In this document: positions 36,625 through 46,800 of the stretch, piece by piece
Position numbering within the stretch: position 1 is the first letter of the stretch
How the letters are laid out: each line of letters begins with the position of its first letter
The notes under the pieces: generated by a model
Databases searched by the model: none
What the model saw: the letters and a program-made list of their open reading frames with translations, nothing else
Told to the model about the DNA's origin: nothing
Translations under genes and position numbers: made by a program
NCBI GenBank assembly: GCA_946800325.1
Contig: OX326961.1
Span: 46,339,415 to 46,403,414 of the forward strand
Direction: 5' to 3'
From: Luzula sylvatica
Lineage: Eukaryota > Streptophyta > Magnoliopsida > Poales > Juncaceae
DNA: 64,000 bases

Positions 36625-38724
36625 TCTATATACTAATGCAAGGGGATTTGCTGCCTCCTGATGCAACCATGTCACCAGGGGCCTATTCGTAAAAAAAAAA
36701 AGTTTACATTTTGGTCATTTTTGATTTACAAATTGGTCATTTTTTTTAAAAACAAATTACACTTTTGGTCCTTTTTTTTTAGATTTTGGTCTTTTATATT
36801 TGCATTTTGGTCCTTCGAAGTTTTAATATTCACATTTTGGTCCAGGGGCCTCAAATTGGTCCTGTTTTTTTAAAAAAATTACATTTTGGTCCTTCTTTAT
36901 CACATTTCGGTTCTTTATAAATGCATTTTGGTCCTTTTTTCGAAAAAAAATTACATTTTGGCCCTTTTTTTTACATTTTGGTCCTTTATATTTGCATTTT
37001 GGCCCTTCGAAGTTTTGAAATTTACATTTTAGTCCAGGCAGCCACGTCACCAGGGGTCTATTTGTAATTTTTTTTTTTTTTTACTTTTTGGTCCTTTTTG
37101 ATTTACAAATTGGTCCTTTTTTTAAAAAAAAATTATATTTTGGTCCTTCGTTTTTACATTTTGGTCCTTTATATTTGCATTTTGGTCCTTCGAAATTTTA
37201 ATATTCACATTTTGGTCCAGGGGCCTCAAATTGGTCCTGTTTTTTAAAACAAATTACATTTTGATCCTTTTTTATCACATTTCGGTTCTTTATATTTGCA
37301 TTTTGGTCCTTCGAAGTTTTAAAATTTACATTTTGGTCCTTTATTATTTTTCTTGCCTGGTGCAGCCACGTCACCAGGGACCTATTTGTAAAAAAACAAT
37401 TTTTTTTATATTTTGGTCCTTTTTTATTTACAAATTGGTCCTTTTTTCGAAAAAAATTTACATTTTGGTCCTTTTTTTTCCATTTTGGTCCTTTTTTTTT
37501 ACAAATTGGTCCTTTTTTCGATAAAAATTTACATTTTGGTCCTTTATATTTGCATTTTGGCCCTTCGAAGTTTTGAAATTTACATTTTAGTCCAGGGGCC
37601 TCAAATTGGTCATATTTTTTTAAAAAAATTATATTTTTGTCCTTTTTTCACATTTTGGTCCTTTATATTTGCATTTTTGTCCTCCGAAGTTTTAAAATTT
37701 ACATTTTGGTCCTTTATTATTTTTCTTGAAAAACTAAAATAAAATTATAATAAGTTGAACAATATTAATAAAAGAACATCTTGCAAATATTTAAAAATAA
37801 AATATCACAAAACTATTAAAAAATACATAAAAAGAAAACTAAAATAAAAAATAGATGTTTAAATAGATATTTTCTATGAATATATTTGCAAGGTGTTTAT
37901 TTATTATCATTTAATGTTAGTTTTTTTATGAATAAAGAATGTAATATTAAAATTATATAAACAAAATATGTAATAATTTAAATTTCTTTAAATCACTACG
38001 TGTTAAGAAGTGTTTATGAATTTTCTTAAAATTAATAAAAAATAACAAAAATAAGTTTTAATTATTACATATGAGATTTGGAGGGTATTTTGGAGAAAAA
38101 AAAATTAATATCATCCATAAGGAGTATTTTAAAATAAAAGTTTGGTAAAGAATTTTTTTTTTTGGGAGTTTACGAAAAGATAGAGAATTTTTTATAATAT
38201 CCAAAAAAAATTAGGGGGTTAAAAATATACCAAATCATGGATGTGCGAATAATCATGACATAATTTAAATTAAAGATTCGAACGAAACGGTTAGCGATGA
38301 CATCGTCAAACTTTGTTGTTGGCTGACCACACAAAGGACGAAAAATATTTGTACTAAATATGTAGCGAAATTAAAGATTTGTGAAATTAAAAACACTCTT
38401 TTTTTCAGCAATGTTTTCTGAACTATTATGTTCTTAATAAATTTCATGACGACTCATTCGTTCTTTTTCCTTATTTTACTTATGAAGTATAAAATATAGA
38501 TAATTTTTTTAGCAATAACCGTTTGAATTATTCAAGAAATCCAGCTCTTAAAATTTTCAAACGATTTTTGCTACAAAATTTCACTCGCACACAACACACT
38601 AAATTACACATATAATAATGATTACAAAAAGAAAGTCACATACACAAAACGAACAACAATTTTTTTCAACTACATTACTTATAAACCCGAACAGCCCCGC
38701 GCAATTGCGCGGGGGTAATGCTAG
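36625..38724 (+). mobile_element. Non-autonomous Helitron carrying a tandem array
   Basis: The 3' end has the diagnostic structure: a perfect 20-bp palindrome, ccccgcgcaattgcgcgggg (38695-38714), six bases, then CTAG (38721-38724) followed by T. The 5' end starts TCTATATACTAATGCAAGG after an A, matching plant Helitron 5' termini and A/T insertion. No Rep/helicase ORF. The 5' half is the tandem array at 36655-37735. The 3' end is firm; the 5' end is probable. Confidence 0.75.
36655..37735. repeat. Tandem array of 'cattttggtcc' units with a higher-order repeat
   Basis: A short unit (ttacattttggtcctttttt and variants) recurs dozens of times. A larger unit is marked by gcagccacgtcaccaggg, then cctatttgtaa, at about 36660, 37037 and 37361 (spacings of about 377 and 324 bp). 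Long open frames here are low-complexity by-products. Confidence 0.85.
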
Positions 38725-38968
38725 TTCTTATCTAATTCAAGGGGAGAACAAGAGTTCTCTCTCGTGGTACAATAATGATACAGTCCCATAATTAATTCAC
38801 CGAAAACAACACCGATTATGTTCTTATGGAAATAAAAACATGTGGGGTCCATTTTATATTTACCTAAAAAATCAATTTGCTATCATTTCGGTGAATTATA
38901 TATGTTAACCTAAACAACACCGATTATGTTCTCATTGTGACAGGGTTTAATATAACTATTTGTTTGAG
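38725..38968. other. Short intergenic stretch after the Helitron
   Basis: Contains a direct repeat, aacaacaccgattatgttct, near 38804 and 38916. Nothing else recognised. Confidence 0.5.
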
Positions 38969-39195
38969 AAACTAATAAAAAATGGTTTCATATGTACCCC
39001 TACAAAATCCCGTAATTTCACAGATACTCCTGCAAAAATAGATAATTAACCAAAATCCAATAAAAAATGGTATTCGTGAAATTTTAGTAGTTTCGTAGGG
39101 ATATTTCATGACATTTGACGTTTTGTAGGGGTATACGTGAAATTGTAAGATTTTGTAAAGGTACATATGAAATTTGGCCCACATTTTATTGTATA
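38969..39195. mobile_element. Small MITE-like inverted repeat
   Basis: Left arm ttcatatgtacccctacaaa followed by ttcac; right arm the inverse (gtgaaattgtaagattttgt, then aaaggtacatatgaa). Total about 225 bp, borders approximate, no clear target duplication. Confidence 0.5.
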
Positions 39196-39990
39196 ATATA
39201 TGTCGATCACAAATCAGGTATGATATGTAATTCTTGAATTTGATCAACGTCATGTGAATTTGTTAGTTTTGTGCAACTATCTTTTAGTTTCGTATAATAT
39301 AATAACTATTTTGGATAACATAATGATACAATGACGCAAAATAAAGTATCTTGTAGTTGTCTGTCTCTTCGTATCAATAACTACTCAAAACACAATTTTG
39401 ATAAAAAAAAAAGGAAAATGTTGCAATTACCATCGACTCTCTCTCAGAAAATTTGATGACGTGACTTAACGATTTAAGGATTCATATATTAATTCATAAT
39501 TTAATATCTTAATTAGTTGTCAAATCATATATTAAAATAATCAAAACATAAATTAAAATGTTAAATCATATATAATTTGTAAAGTGTCAATCATATTCAC
39601 TTTATCAAGATTTATGAAAAATAATTCTATAAATATACGTCACTGCTAAAAAAATAATGGTTATTGCTTGGTCAAATTTTGTTAGATTGGGTCGAATAAA
39701 AATAAATAAACTTTTAATTTCAATCATTATTTACCTAAGCAAAATAGATAAAGTATGTAGGGAAAATAGATAATTCGGACATTCAGGAAAAAAATGATGT
39801 GTGCAACTTTCTTGTCTCAACTATTGAGTATTGACTCCAGATATAAGGTCAAGTTTGATAGAGAGCGATACTTTTGTTCCAGAAAATAATTAAATTAAGG
39901 TTTCTAAAACTAAATAAAAATATTGGCAAATGTAACATCAATTAATAATTTGGTCAATTTTTTTAAAAAAAAAATCGATATTTTTTTTTA
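39196..39990. other. Intergenic, nothing recognised
   Basis: AT-rich and without supportable features. Confidence 0.45.
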
Positions 39991-40975
39991 TCTACCAGTT
40001 TAATTGGGTAAATATGATATTTTAGAGCTTTGAAGAGTAATTCGGGCGGGTACATTTTAATAGAGCTTTGAAGAGTAAAATACATTTTAATAGAGCTTTG
40101 AAGAGTAATTGTTTTTATCCTTCTATGATATTTTAGAGCTTTGAAGAGTATAATAGATAATTCGGGCGGGTACATTTTGGAGTACAATAATTTTTTTTTT
40201 TTTTAATATCCGACACGTGACACGGTTTGAAAAAAATATATAAAATATTTATTCTACTCCAAAATGTACCCGCCGAATTATCCATTATTTAGTTATTACG
40301 TTCAATTATGTTGATAATTAAGATATATAATTAAATATCCAGTAAAATTTATTCAAATTTACGAATTCGAACAATTATTAATTACGTATTAAGTTAACAT
40401 CTAACATGTACTGCTTATCATTTTAATTAAATATACGAACCGAAATTATCCACATTTTATCATAATATTTATATGTTTTAATTAGTATATTTAATTAAAA
40501 TAATAACTAGTACATGTTAGCTGTTAACTTAATACAAAATTAATAATTCTTCGAATTCATAAATTGGAATAAATTTTACTGAATATTTAATTATATCTTT
40601 TAATTAGCACGTAAATTAAATGTAATTGTTTGTAATGGAGGATTCGGCAGGTATATTCTGGGGAGAGTGATTTTTGTTTTAAAAAGTTAGTACGACACGT
40701 TTGAAAAAAGAATTTTTTTTTATTGCACCCAAAATGTACCTGCCGAATCCTCCATTACAAACAATTACATTTAATTTACGTGCTAATTAAAAGATATAAT
40801 TAAATATTCAGTAAAATTTATTCCAATTTATGAATTCGAATAATTATTAATTTTATATTAAGTTAACAACCAACATGTACTAGTTATTATTTTAGTTAAA
40901 TATATTAATTTTGAACATAAATCATATTATGGTAAAATTTGGGAATAAATATCAAATTTTCAATTGAAAATAGGA
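39991..40975. mobile_element. Third locus of the foldback family, two hairpin apices
   Basis: Two palindromic modules like those at 25.3-27.1 kb. Apices at about 40.15-40.28 kb (ttcgggcgggtacattttgg and inverse) and 40.63-40.76 kb (ttcggcaggtatattctggg and inverse), with arms (aattaaatattcagtaaaat, gttagctgttaacttaatac) matching the other loci. Left of it, gagctttgaagagta is repeated four times (40025, 40063, 40093, 40135). The outer terminus gggagattttgatatg was not found. Confidence 0.65.
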
Positions 40976-40995
40976 CCAAAATACAAATGAATAGG

Positions 40996-41018
40996 AGGCG
41001 AACTATCATAGTTCGCCT
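40996..41018. repeat. Perfect short inverted repeat
   Basis: aggcgaactat, one base, then atagttcgcct: 11-bp arms. The next 150 bp are unusually GC-rich (gcccgcc, ggcgagg) for this region. Confidence 0.7.
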
Positions 41019-41336
41019 GGCCCTTCTGGGCGATGTTTCAAAGCCCGCCTTTGTTTAATTTATATTTAACCCCATCTAATTCCTTTAGTCTGCCAAATGG
41101 AACGAAATTAAGGAAAGCGGGGTTTCATTCTCCGCCTGCTACAGTAAGGCGAGGTTTCATACCGCGCAAAAGACATTTTGAAAATTATGTCCAAAACTTG
41201 GTTATTTCGTGAATATTGTTTCCAAACTTGGTTAGAACAGTAAAATTTCCTAAATATTAATATTAATACTGACACATAGAAGGATAATTTTCTTCTGCAA
41301 TTGGTTTTTGTTCAGAGTTATCCACCAACATACGTG

Positions 41337-41545
41337 CAGGGGCGGATCTTAGTAGGGGCCGCGGGGGGCGATCGCCCCCCCCAAGATTTTCGCAAAACAG
41401 TGTATATAGTTAGTGATTCAGTATATTTTTTCAGTATAACAGTGTAAATTTTATTGTTTGCCCCCCCAAAAAAATAGTGCAGTGTAATTTCAGAAGCAGT
41501 CTTTCATTTTGCCCCCCAAAAAAAACGTGTCAAGATCCGCCACTG
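41337..41545. mobile_element. hAT MITE, 209 bp, perfect 8-bp target duplication
   Basis: Ends caggggcggatcttag and, inverted, cagtggcggatcttga. catacgtg is duplicated exactly at 41329-41336 and 41546-41553. Contains the palindromic block ggggggcgatcgcccccc and recurrent gccccccaaaa motifs. Confidence 0.9.
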
Positions 41546-41864
41546 CATACGTGATCACGACATGATAAAATCTTAACTTTTAAGAATATGAAGTTGATTT
41601 TTATTTATTAGAAAAGGACTAATAATTAATTAAAAGGGTCTACTTTTACACTCAATATAAACCCAGCAAAAATATAGCACACACAGACCGATCCTAAAAA
41701 TAATATGAATTGAACCAAAAAATCAATCAATTAAACCAATAAAAAATAAAGAGAGCTTGAATTCCTAAGATAATCTCATTCCATTAATCTAATTAATCGA
41801 ATAGTACAAAGGAATAATTAATCTAATTTACCCCTAAAAATTAATTATACCCAAAGAAAGATTA

Positions 41865-42128
41865 CTACAGAGTGCACCCACAGAAGAGAAAGAAGCAGCA
41901 CATCATGGAGACCAAAGCTACAGATTCTAAAGCCACGACGAAGCTCCACAAAACGCTATCGAAAACCGAGAAATCGAGTTCCGGCAACCCAGAAACCGCT
42001 CTCCTAAAAACCGAGAAATCAATTTCGGGAAACTGACGGAAAAATGAAGAATCCGGCACGATGCTCGAAAAGCTCGGTAGATCGATCAGCTCCGGCCATC
42101 GGAAAATCGAAGAGAAACGCCTCCCCAT
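41865..42128 (-). CDS. Small plant protein, hydrophobic C-terminus ending FFLFCGCTL
   Basis: Single exon, 87 residues. The N-terminal half is rich in Phe, Pro and Ser with a repeated pattern (PELIDLPSFSSIVP, FPEIDFSVF, LPELDFSVF). The C-terminal 25 residues form one hydrophobic segment rich in Cys (LVSMMCCFFLFCGCTL), consistent with a tail-anchored or lipidated small membrane protein. The coding part is much more GC-rich than its flanks. A TATA box (tataag, minus strand, 42196-42203) lies about 70 bp upstream of the ATG with a short leader. I recall small plant proteins with the same FLFCGCTL ending but know no function. It lies left of the tandem duplication and is not part of it. Confidence 0.6.
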   Translation of the reverse strand: MGRRFSSIFRWPELIDLPSFSSIVPDSSFFRQFPEIDFSVFRRAVSGLPELDFSVFDSVLWSFVVALESVALVSMMCCFFLFCGCTL

Positions 42129-42457
42129 TTCTATTTTCCTTCCTCCGTGTGAAGATTTTTCTAGGAGTTTCTCTGTCTAGGGTAATGGAGAGTTACTTAT
42201 AAGAATTGATGAAAGCGGCGTGGGGGGTTTCGATTTAGCAAGGAATGGAATGGAGACAGTTGTAGAATTTTCTTGGTGCGCTGTAAATACGAGCAATTTC
42301 ATCTACGTCCTTTTCAATATTTAAAATTACTAAGTTTGTTCATTTAAAATTACAAATTATCATAATTATCCTTTTGAAATTGACAGTAATTTCCTCGGAT
42401 AACTATTTCACGTTTGAATTATTTCTCTTGACAAATATTTCATCTTATCTAAAAACA
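42129..42457. other. Promoter of the small gene and left flank of the duplication
   Basis: TATA box at 42196-42203 on the minus strand. The rest is AT-rich and unrecognised. Confidence 0.5.
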
Positions 42458-42973
42458 TGAAAATCACGTTGCCGTGGAGGAACACAAAATTCAAATAGAA
42501 AGGACCGACTCCTAACCATTATACCAAATTATTTATTTTTTATTTTTTTAAGTATTGTTGTTACTTCAATTTTTTTTGGACTTGAAAATTTAAATTATTA
42601 TATATGATAAATTATTATGGTCGTAGGGTGGTCGTTTTTTTTTACCGATTATTGGATAAATCGTTAAGTCGGTGACCTACCGACTTGCTCCGTTCAACAT
42701 ATTTTACAATATTATATTTTGGGTTAAAACAATTATTGCCAAACAAATGTTTTATAGGTTAAAAAACAATAAAAAAATTTGATTGATCGATTTTCTCCAA
42801 TTGTGTGATGAGATGACACTTAATAGTCAATAATACCATTAGAGATACCAATTGACTCAATTGTAGATGTTTTTTTTAGAACTTGACATTTCTTTGAGTA
42901 CAAAAACCTGCAGTGAGGCAATGGGTCCATAGCCTAACTTGACATTTCTTTGAGTACAAAAACCTGCAGTGAG

Positions 42974-43110
42974 GCAATGGGTCCATAGCCTAGTTGGTTG
43001 AGTGTGAAGCACAAAATTTATGTGTTGTGAGAGGTTGTGGATTTGATCCCCATTGACATCAATGGATGAATGACATATGAGCTTTCCCCATTTATTATCA
43101 AAAAAAAAAA
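42974..43110 (+). mobile_element. tRNA-derived SINE with target duplication
   Basis: A-box-like tagcctagttggttgag (about 42988) and B-box-like ggttgtggatttgatcccc (about 43033) in Pol III spacing, ending in a 15-nt A run. aaaacctgcagtgag flanks it at 42959-42973 and 43111-43125. Copy 2 of the surrounding duplication has the empty site (46983-46998, single aaaacctgcagtgag). The first bases of the SINE plus the upstream target are also duplicated as a 56-bp tandem repeat at 42881-42936 and 42937-42992. Confidence 0.9.
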
Positions 43111-45025
43111 AAAACCTGCAGTGAGAACAAATCTCGACTTATACCATTAGAGAAGCTTTTATATGTCCAAATTTGATACATTTTGAAATTTAAGAGGGTA
43201 AATACAACGTTATTGTTATAGAGGTAGAGGGATAAATTTGATATTTTGAGTTTTTAGAAGGATGTACATTACATAGGAGGGTTTATTGATTACCGATTAT
43301 ACAGGGTTAGTTACTTCTATAAATTCAGAAAGAACCACAAAATCTACAAAAATATAACTTGCGTTTCAAATTACTGAACACTAATTCAGTCTTTTTGGCC
43401 TTCATAGTAGTTTCAATCAATTTATAATTCCACCTTCCAAAGGTACAAACAAAATCATACATTGCTAAGATTCTTCATTTTATGTTTGGTATTGTTTCTC
43501 AGCTATTTACCTGTTTGACTCGTTTCGACAACCTGACCTATTTGAGTTTCTATTTCTGTACCACTGAATTTTTTTTTTGCTTCGAACCTCTCAAAATTCG
43601 AAACTGGTACGATTCAATTTAATTTTGCACCAAAAAGTATGCATTGAAAGTCTAATTTAAGGATAATTTACATGTATAACCCCGTGAAAGTTTAAAAACC
43701 AATCAAATAAAAAGTATATTTATCAAAACCTAAACAAACTAGCAATCTATTTTCCGGTAAACAAATGAGTACAAAATTCCAAAATAATATCCTCCTAATA
43801 ATCCTCGCCTAACATAAAAGTATTGTGGCAACGAGTTTCAATTATTGGCACTTGCAACTGAGTACGGGTTGACCCGTCTCAGTAAAAAAAAAAAAAAAAA
43901 AAAAAAAAAACTATTGGCTCTTGGCAGAACTGGTACTGGTACTCAGAGGTGGGTGGTGCCGGTATCGGTACAACCTGGCATGCAGGTACAAGTGGTTAGA
44001 TAATGGTACCATCAAGAATTGCAAAACGAAAGAGCTTCTTTGCAATTAGGCATAATCCAGGACTTTCTATGAATTTCCGGCAGTTGAAAAGCAAAAACAA
44101 AATTAAGCAAAATAAACTAAAGGAAACAGAAAATTGAGAAAATAAGGATCATGATGGTTTCGAAAATCCAACCATCCTCACTAGCTTTACACAAAGTGCT
44201 CTCCCTTCATACCATTTGAGTTAAAGATCCATTTTAGTAATTCACCTCAAATTTGAACCATAAACTTTTCTTATATGCAAGACATAAAATTACTCGACAA
44301 TCCTTAAACTCATACAAGTCATCTGCAATTAAAAAAAAAATCAACTGAAATATTGTGAAAATGTTAAACAAATTGAACAAAAAATAATAAAAAATCAACT
44401 GAAAAATCGATCAAAGCAAGAGCCAACTATAATCAATTTTCTCCAGCACCAACATCTATTAAGCAATCCGAACATAACTTCCTAAAGATTGCTCCAACAT
44501 GAGCACCACATCAAATAAGTGATTTTCAAAAATCATCTATTGCTAAAGCAACTATATATTGTTATCTCAGATTTTGAAAAATAAAAAAGTAATGTCTTGC
44601 TAAAGCACCTATGTATGACATTGCAAAATATGAAAAAAAAAAATATCTATTATTTTGTCTCCTCTGCATGGCACCACAAAAATAAACAGAAAGTATATCA
44701 ACTCAAATTGAAAATAATATTTGAAACATATGCACATAAATGTTCATACTGAATACCCAAAGCAACAAAGTATCTGCAAGAATGGGTAATTATACAAAAT
44801 GATTGTAACTTATCTAGATTATATAAATGATAAAAAGGAATTCCATGGAAGAATATATAACATAAACAAACGTTGCATTGAATATTCAGGTAAAAAAATT
44901 TAATATCTTTATGATGCTTACAAAGAAAATTAGACAGTGGTTGCATGAATATTGTAGTTAATGGTAATTTAAATTGTATAAAATGAAGATATTAGTAATT
45001 AGGCAGGATTAAAAAGAGAACACAA

Positions 45026-45639
45026 AAGGGGGAGAACCCGGGTTGTTAACAAAATCCCCATGCGAACTCCCCCAAACACCAAAAAATTTGGATACTGCTA
45101 AATCAACAATAATCATATTAACTTCAGCCAACATTTTATCAGTAGTAGTAAAAGATTGTATATTAAGCTAATTATTTGGAAGGGAGATATTATCGTCATA
45201 TAAAAGGCAATTAAATACAGAACTATTAAATATGCAAGATTAGACAATTGAAGGCTTTGGTGATTGGATAGTAAGATTTGAAGTATTAAGATGCTGGGGA
45301 ACATTAGCAATTGAATATGCAAGATTATTTGGAAGCGATTTAAATGAAGATTAGGAAATCGAATATGCAATTTGTCCGAGCAAAGATAAGGGCTTCAGTG
45401 ATTTAAATTTTAAATAGCATAAGTATTTTTTTTAGTGATTAGGTATTATGCTTCTAGCAAACCCGTACCTCAAATTGCAGTTTGTAATTGTGTTCGGATT
45501 GACTTCTGCTATCAAGAATGTATATCGATTAATCGAGTAGCTAGCAAGGGATCTGAAAAAAGAAAACAAAAAGAGGGGCACACACAAGGGGGGAGAACCT
45601 GGGGCAAATAACAAAATCCCCATGCGAACTCCCCCAAAA
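45026..45639 (-). other. Two conserved GC-rich boxes in copy 1 (possible structured RNA)
   Basis: Boxes at 45026-45076 and 45586-45639 share gggggagaacc and a 27-bp core with aaaatccccatgcgaactcc. In each, GGGGGAG and CTCCCCC face each other about 35 nt apart with an inner GGG/CCC pair, so a stem-loop is possible. They lie 0.6-1.2 kb downstream of a minus-strand TATA box and splice-like signals. No protein is convincing. A structured non-coding transcript is an inference. Confidence 0.35.
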
Positions 45640-46256
45640 CACGGAAAACATTTTATTATTGTTCGGTGACCTGCCATGCGAGCGCACCCAACATGGCAAA
45701 GGTCGTGTCTTACATGAGACCCATACACGAAACAGACCTACAGTTATAAGTATAACATCGTACAAGTATAAACTTACCACACTTCCTGGACCGAATCAAT
45801 TCACCAATTCACCATCACAAAACCTAACCGACAATTTGACAGACAAATGGAGCTAGATTTCAGCTAGAAACATCCTCTTCGCACATATCTCAGCAGATGC
45901 ATGCGATCTCATGTTATCAGTTCGAACTGAGTGTCGATCTTGAAATCATCTTGCAAGCTCAGATGGAATCGGATCAGCTAATCAATTGAGCACTTCAATC
46001 GAAATCAGTTCAAGAAATCTGAAAAGAAACATTAAGGAAAAAGAGCAATTGCAAAGAAACAAGAATATAAGAAAGATAGATTCGATTGAACTGGCGAAAC
46101 TGTTTTGCACAAATGCGAAGATGAATCAGAATTAAGAAATAGGAGAAACTTGCTAGATCCACTGATTTAGATCCAAGACTCGAAACTTACTAGATGGAGG
46201 AGGAATGAAGAACTTGAGAGGAGTACAAGGAACTAACAGTAGTGGAAGGGGGGAAG

Positions 46257-46266
46257 ATTATATAGG
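46257..46266 (-). promoter_or_regulatory. TATA box of unknown transcription unit, copy 1
   Basis: Minus strand cctatataat, preceded by cttgctctct and followed by a C/T-rich leader and a donor-like atcta/gtaagtttcg at about 46190. Conserved in copy 2. Confidence 0.4.
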
Positions 46267-46560
46267 AGAGAGCAAGGAAGGATGGACGGTAGATCTGAAT
46301 CGGATCCAAATGAAAGCAAGAAAATCACATTGCCCTGGAAGAACACAGATCCCTAATCAGATTCTCATTTTTTAATACTGTTTAAAAATTGTTAATCATT
46401 ATACAAAATTATTTCTTTTTTATTTTTTTTTAAATATTGTTGTTACTTCAAAAAATTTTGAACTTGAAAATTTAAATTATGATATCCATGTTTGTATTAT
46501 CTTTGAATCTTGAATTATAATTTTAGAGAAAAAAATATATTATATATGATAAATTATTAT

Positions 46561-46800
46561 GGCATAGGGTGGTCGTTTTTTTTACCGATTATTATGGCAT
46601 AGGGTGGTCGTTTTTTTACCGATTATTATGGCATAGGGTGGTCGTTTTTTTACAGATTATTATGACATAGGGTGGTCGTTTTTTTTACCGATTATTATGG
46701 CATAGGGTGGTCGTTTTTTTACAGATTATTATGACATAGGGTGGTCGTTTTTTTTACCGATTATTATGGCATAGGGTGGTCGTTTTTTTACCGATTATTG
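46561..46800. repeat. 34-35 bp minisatellite, seven units
   Basis: Units of 'catagggtggtcgttttttt' plus 'accgattattatgg' start near 46561, 46595, 46630, 46664, 46699, 46733 and 46768. ggcata/accg and gacata/acag variants alternate in the middle, implying amplification of a two-unit block. Copy 1 has one unit (about 42616-42660). Confidence 0.92.

Larger units (their letters stand above)
42458..46313. repeat. 3.9-kb tandem duplication, copy 1
   Basis: Collinear with 46314-50223 from the shared head (gaaaatcacgttgccgtgga here, gaaaatcacattgccctgga there) to the shared tail (ctgaatcggatccaaatgaa, then agca). Differences are point changes and indels: copy 1 has a SINE plus a 56-bp duplication (42881-43110) and one unit of the gtggtcg minisatellite. 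No convincing protein gene, but a TATA box and GC-rich boxes are conserved on the minus strand. Confidence 0.92.

Noticed and set aside
36655..37735. Spaced direct repeats superficially like a CRISPR array
   Set aside because: Plant nuclear context, repeats are degenerate and contiguous, with no unique spacers or cas genes.
36661..37742. Long frames rich in Phe, Trp and Ser
   Set aside because: Generated by the cattttggtcc tandem repeat; no stop-free conservation or domain.
45060..45080. Minus strand gtgtttggggga resembles the core of miR395
   Set aside because: Only about 15 of 21 positions agree with miR395, the opposite arm does not pair over the mature-like region, and the arm order is reversed compared with MIR395 precursors.
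45432..45728. 98-residue minus-strand frame, conserved in both 3.9-kb copies
   Set aside because: Conservation follows recent duplication; it runs across donor- and acceptor-like signals and has no recognisable domain or composition bias. Left as possible RNA, not protein.
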